Below are positions 61,798-64,000 of a stretch of 64,000 nt of DNA, piece by piece (within the stretch, counting starts at the first letter, position 1; every line of letters starts with the position of its first letter). The notes under the pieces are model-generated. The model ran no database searches, was not told the origin of the DNA, and was given only the letters and a program-made list of their open reading frames with translations. Position numbers and translations under genes: made by a program. Origin of the DNA: VAZQ01 sp035693615 (GTDB lineage Bacteria; Pseudomonadota; Alphaproteobacteria; Rhizobiales; Xanthobacteraceae); assembly GCA_035693615.1 (NCBI GenBank), contig DASSGH010000026.1:62001-126000 (forward strand), read 5' to 3'.

Positions 61798-62299
61798 CGC
61801 GATGCTCCATCCCAGCAACGGGTCGAGGCTTTAGGAGTCGGGTTTGGGTTTTCGGGCTGGTGCCTAAGAACTGCATTCTCCGCTTCAAAGGATTTTATCT
61901 GGTTTTGGAGGTCTTGGGCCCCGGTTCGCCATCCTCGGGAGGTTGTTTCGACCTAAATGATCGCCCACGGTTAACAGGCCGACGCATCCGGCGATCAAAA
62001 GAACGAAACTGCGCGGCAAGCTAGCGCAACCTCTGATTCCCAGTGTGTGATTTGGCTCACACTCGTGCGAGACAGCCGGCTAGGGTGTCGTCGGGGGTGC
62101 AGAAGACCGGCGCATTTGAGTCCGCCTATCTGCGGTTTGGGTGATTTGCGTCTGAGGCGGTCGTCGCCGGCCGTGCGCCGCGTCACAGTTTGACAAAAGA
62201 GCGCCACTATTCCCCTCACATCGTATTTCTGCGGTCTTCGAGATGGATAAGAGTCGGAGTGGAAGGGAAGGCGTAGGCCGATGGGATGGAGGCTCGGAC
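61798..62299 (+). other. Divergent intergenic region with CRP-like palindrome
   Basis: About 500 bases between the giant membrane protein gene and the small secreted protein gene, with no convincing gene. GTGTGATTTGGCTCACAC (62045-62062) is a perfect palindrome of TGTGA-N6-TCACA form, the canonical CRP half-site pair. Promoters for both sides must lie here. Confidence 0.5.
62045..62062. promoter_or_regulatory. CRP-type palindrome TGTGA-N6-TCACA
   Basis: GTGTGA, six bases (TTTGGC), then TCACAC. Half-sites are identical to the E. coli CRP consensus. It lies about 240 bases from either start, so its target is not clear. Confidence 0.45.
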
Positions 62300-62722
62300 A
62301 TGCGGCGATTCTGCTTGGCCATTTTGATGACTGCGACGACATGGGTTGGCGCAGCAATTTCTGAAAACGACGAATTCAAGCAAGCCATCAACTACGTTTT
62401 TTCCGGAAACACCGAGGGAAGGACCCCTCAATTGCTGTCCTCAATCCTTGATGAAAATAACTGCATCATATCGGTGGAGACGCCTGGCAATTCTTGGGTG
62501 TATTATTTGAAGGAAATAAAACCAAACTCCGTTGTGATTGACGAGCACAACCGCAAGATATCGTTTGAAGGTGATAACACGATTGTAGAGCATACTTTCG
62601 AAGGACTGCCGAAAGTTGAAAAAGATAATAAGAATTCAATCACGATACGGGGCGACATCGAGCGAACGAAGGACGCCCTCAAGCTGATCTTTACAAAATA
62701 TTGCTTGCCAACGTCAGGATGA
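62300..62722 (+). CDS. Secreted protein, unknown function, AT-richer than neighbours
   Basis: A 140-aa protein with a signal peptide (RRFCLAILMTATTWVGA) and an acidic mature part with about equal beta and helix content. Two cysteines (NNCIIS and KYCLP) may pair. ATG 62300 has GGAGG at the right distance. GC content is well below the flanks, pointing to recent transfer. No family recognised; it may go with the giant membrane protein across the divergent region. Confidence 0.7.
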   Translation: MRRFCLAILMTATTWVGAAISENDEFKQAINYVFSGNTEGRTPQLLSSILDENNCIISVETPGNSWVYYLKEIKPNSVVIDEHNRKISFEGDNTIVEHTFEGLPKVEKDNKNSITIRGDIERTKDALKLIFTKYCLPTSG

Positions 62723-63001
62723 CGGGGCGCGTTCTTCGGAACCTTTGCTCAACATCGGCGCTGCGACGCTCTCGTTTCTGGAGCGCTGAGCCAGTCGAAC
62801 GGGTCCTCGACGATCCGCAACATGTGCGCGCCTCGCAGCCGTGCCACTGCCCATCATTGTAGCTGACAAGACACCTGGCGCCTGCGATCCCGCAATCCGG
62901 CGCCAACCCTCTTTTCTCTTGCTCTTTTGTGTCCCTGGCCGCAGGCTGTGTGACAGAATTGCTACGACAAAATGTCAGTTGGGTTACACGCGGAGCGATC
63001 C

Positions 63002-63850
63002 ATGGGTTCGCAATACCCGGCGCGGTCAAGGTCCTTGGCTTGGTCGAATCCCCTCGCCTGGTGGTGGTCTTTATTGACGCTCGTGAGCGCCATCAATATC
63101 GCGGCCTGGTTTTCGCTGTACCATTTCCTGGAGACACCGCGGGCCGGCGGCCTCGGCAGCGCGTCCGGGGTCGAGCTGATGCTCTTTCTCTGCGCGGCAT
63201 ACGTCTTCGGCTGCGCATTCAGATCGTTCCTCCCGCGCGCGGATGTTCAGCGCATCTGCCTGTTCGATACCTGGCTGTCGAGCGTGATCGTCGGCCGATC
63301 GGTGGCCACGGTGGCCGAGGTCTGCTTCGCCGCCCAGTGGGCCATTATCCTGCATCAGCTGGGCACCATGCGGGGAGCGGACACCGCCTTGAATGTCGCG
63401 TGGCTGATCGTGCCGTTGATCCTGATCGCGGAATGCTTCTCGTGGCATGCGGTGCTGACCAAGAAGTACGTTGGCAACGCCATTGAAAATTCGATATGGG
63501 CGTTGACCTTCTTCATCGTCGCGGTTGGACTTTGCCGGCTGCTGCCGGAGTTTGACCGCGCGATTTGGGCGGCCCTGGTCATGGCGATCATCGGCATCGC
63601 CGGTTATCTCGCGTTTCTCGCGACCATCGACGTGCCGATGTATCTGGCGCGATGGCGGGCCGAACTTGCAAACGGCAGCAGACCTCTCAGCCCTCTGGAG
63701 GGTTTGCGCGACGCGAGCTTCCGTTGGGTCGTGACCCACGACATCGCCGAGTGGAAGGATGAGATTGCCTGGATGTCGCTTTATTTCAGCGCGGCGGTCT
63801 GGGCGAGCCTCGCGCTCTGCGTTTGCTATTCCGCCTGCGGCGCGCCGTAG
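63002..63850 (+). CDS. Multi-spanning membrane protein, unknown function
   Basis: A 282-aa protein with about six hydrophobic segments. A leading LAWWWSLLTLVSAINIAAWFSLYHFLE segment is followed by helices around VELMLFLCAAYVFGCAF, VAEVCFAAQWAIIL, NVAWLIVPLILIAE, IWALTFFIVAVGL and IWAALVMAIIGIAGYLAF. WVVTHDIAEWKDEIAW, with a conserved-looking HD and two tryptophans, precedes a last helix. No family recognised. ATG 63002 follows GGAGCG. Confidence 0.7.
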   Translation: MGSQYPARSRSLAWSNPLAWWWSLLTLVSAINIAAWFSLYHFLETPRAGGLGSASGVELMLFLCAAYVFGCAFRSFLPRADVQRICLFDTWLSSVIVGRSVATVAEVCFAAQWAIILHQLGTMRGADTALNVAWLIVPLILIAECFSWHAVLTKKYVGNAIENSIWALTFFIVAVGLCRLLPEFDRAIWAALVMAIIGIAGYLAFLATIDVPMYLARWRAELANGSRPLSPLEGLRDASFRWVVTHDIAEWKDEIAWMSLYFSAAVWASLALCVCYSACGAP

Positions 63851-63891
63851 AATCCGTTTTTGGTCGGATCGCCTCGCTCGAGCGCGCGTCG

Positions 63892-63918
63892 GGCGCAATA
63901 AGCGAAGCGCACTGCGCC
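63892..63918. repeat. Possible short palindromic repeat
   Basis: GGCGCAATA, AGCGAAGCGC, ACTGCGCC is an imperfect palindrome. A nearly identical GAAGCGCATTGCGCC segment lies at 56550-56564. It resembles short intergenic repeats of Bradyrhizobium-type genomes. No gene can be seen from here to the window end. Confidence 0.35.
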
Positions 63919-64000
63919 AAGCCGATCGCCCACGGTCTATTTTCGGCGACATCGCACACCGATCATCGTCCGCGTAGCGCTACGTCGGTTGCGCTTACGG

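Overview
The window looks like chromosome of an alphaproteobacterium of the Bradyrhizobium / Rhodopseudomonas / Xanthobacteraceae type. The evidence is mostly high GC, several orphan Bug-family (TctC) and ABC_sub_bind solute-binding proteins with the MKRRDFITLLGGAAAWP-type leader, an Omp25-like porin, many small stress-associated proteins (CsbD, DUF892, DUF6496, PRC-barrel, DUF1236, DUF202), and GGAAC-N16-CGTT promoters of the alphaproteobacterial general stress response sigma factor EcfG. No rRNA, convincing tRNA, CRISPR array, insertion sequence or phage gene was seen.

Layout. 1-2.4 kb: the end of a Bug binding protein, then a lower-GC two-gene cassette (membrane protein plus secreted protein with a von Willebrand A-like fold). 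2.5-9.9 kb: a porin with a repeat-bearing tail, then catabolism and uptake genes (amidohydrolase, branched-chain-type binding protein, FAH-family hydrolase, two Bug proteins). 10-13.6 kb: hybrid histidine kinase, zinc-finger-like small protein, RlpA. 14-25.8 kb and 32.7-39.8 kb: stress and housekeeping islands (DUF6496, HAD, PncC, DUF892, pyrophosphatase, cupin, DUF202, CsbD, PBP1A-type enzyme, glycosyltransferase, DedA, PRC-barrel, YihY/BrkB, ECF sigma, thioredoxin reductase-like enzyme, YflT-like protein) with many very short genes. 26.2-31 kb: a tightly coupled six-gene minus-strand operon, iron-sulfur protein, two membrane anchors, flavoprotein, and two class I hydratase subunits, divergent from an alpha/beta hydrolase. 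40-46 kb: ABC_sub_bind protein, Crp/Fnr regulator, and a three-gene sugar-nucleotide operon (epimerase, C-methyltransferase, nucleotide-sugar dehydrogenase). 46-56 kb: small-molecule metabolism (GlcG/HbpS, MFS, RidA, acetamidase, GreA/B-like factor, cytochrome c, thioredoxin-like protein, LLM flavin oxidoreductase, D-hydroxyacid dehydrogenase, alpha/beta hydrolase). 56-64 kb: DUF6010, a second ABC_sub_bind protein, a very large membrane protein of unknown function (1170 aa), an AT-richer secreted protein and another membrane protein.

The main hidden signal is regulatory. Four exact GGAAC-N16-CGTT promoters sit 29-42 bases upstream of DUF892 (15860), YihY/BrkB (34896), the thioredoxin reductase-like gene (37987) and a secreted protein followed by a YflT-like stress protein (38757). 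Four one-mismatch versions lie before DedA, the glycosyltransferase, a 32-aa membrane peptide and DUF1236. Three genes (PRC-barrel, a 27-aa membrane peptide, an alpha/beta hydrolase) are each broken by a one-base change in a homopolymer run, which points to either assembly error or recent decay. The SDH/hydratase-like operon has lost the histidine used for covalent FAD attachment and has a divergent hydratase beta subunit, so it may act on a substituted succinate or fumarate.
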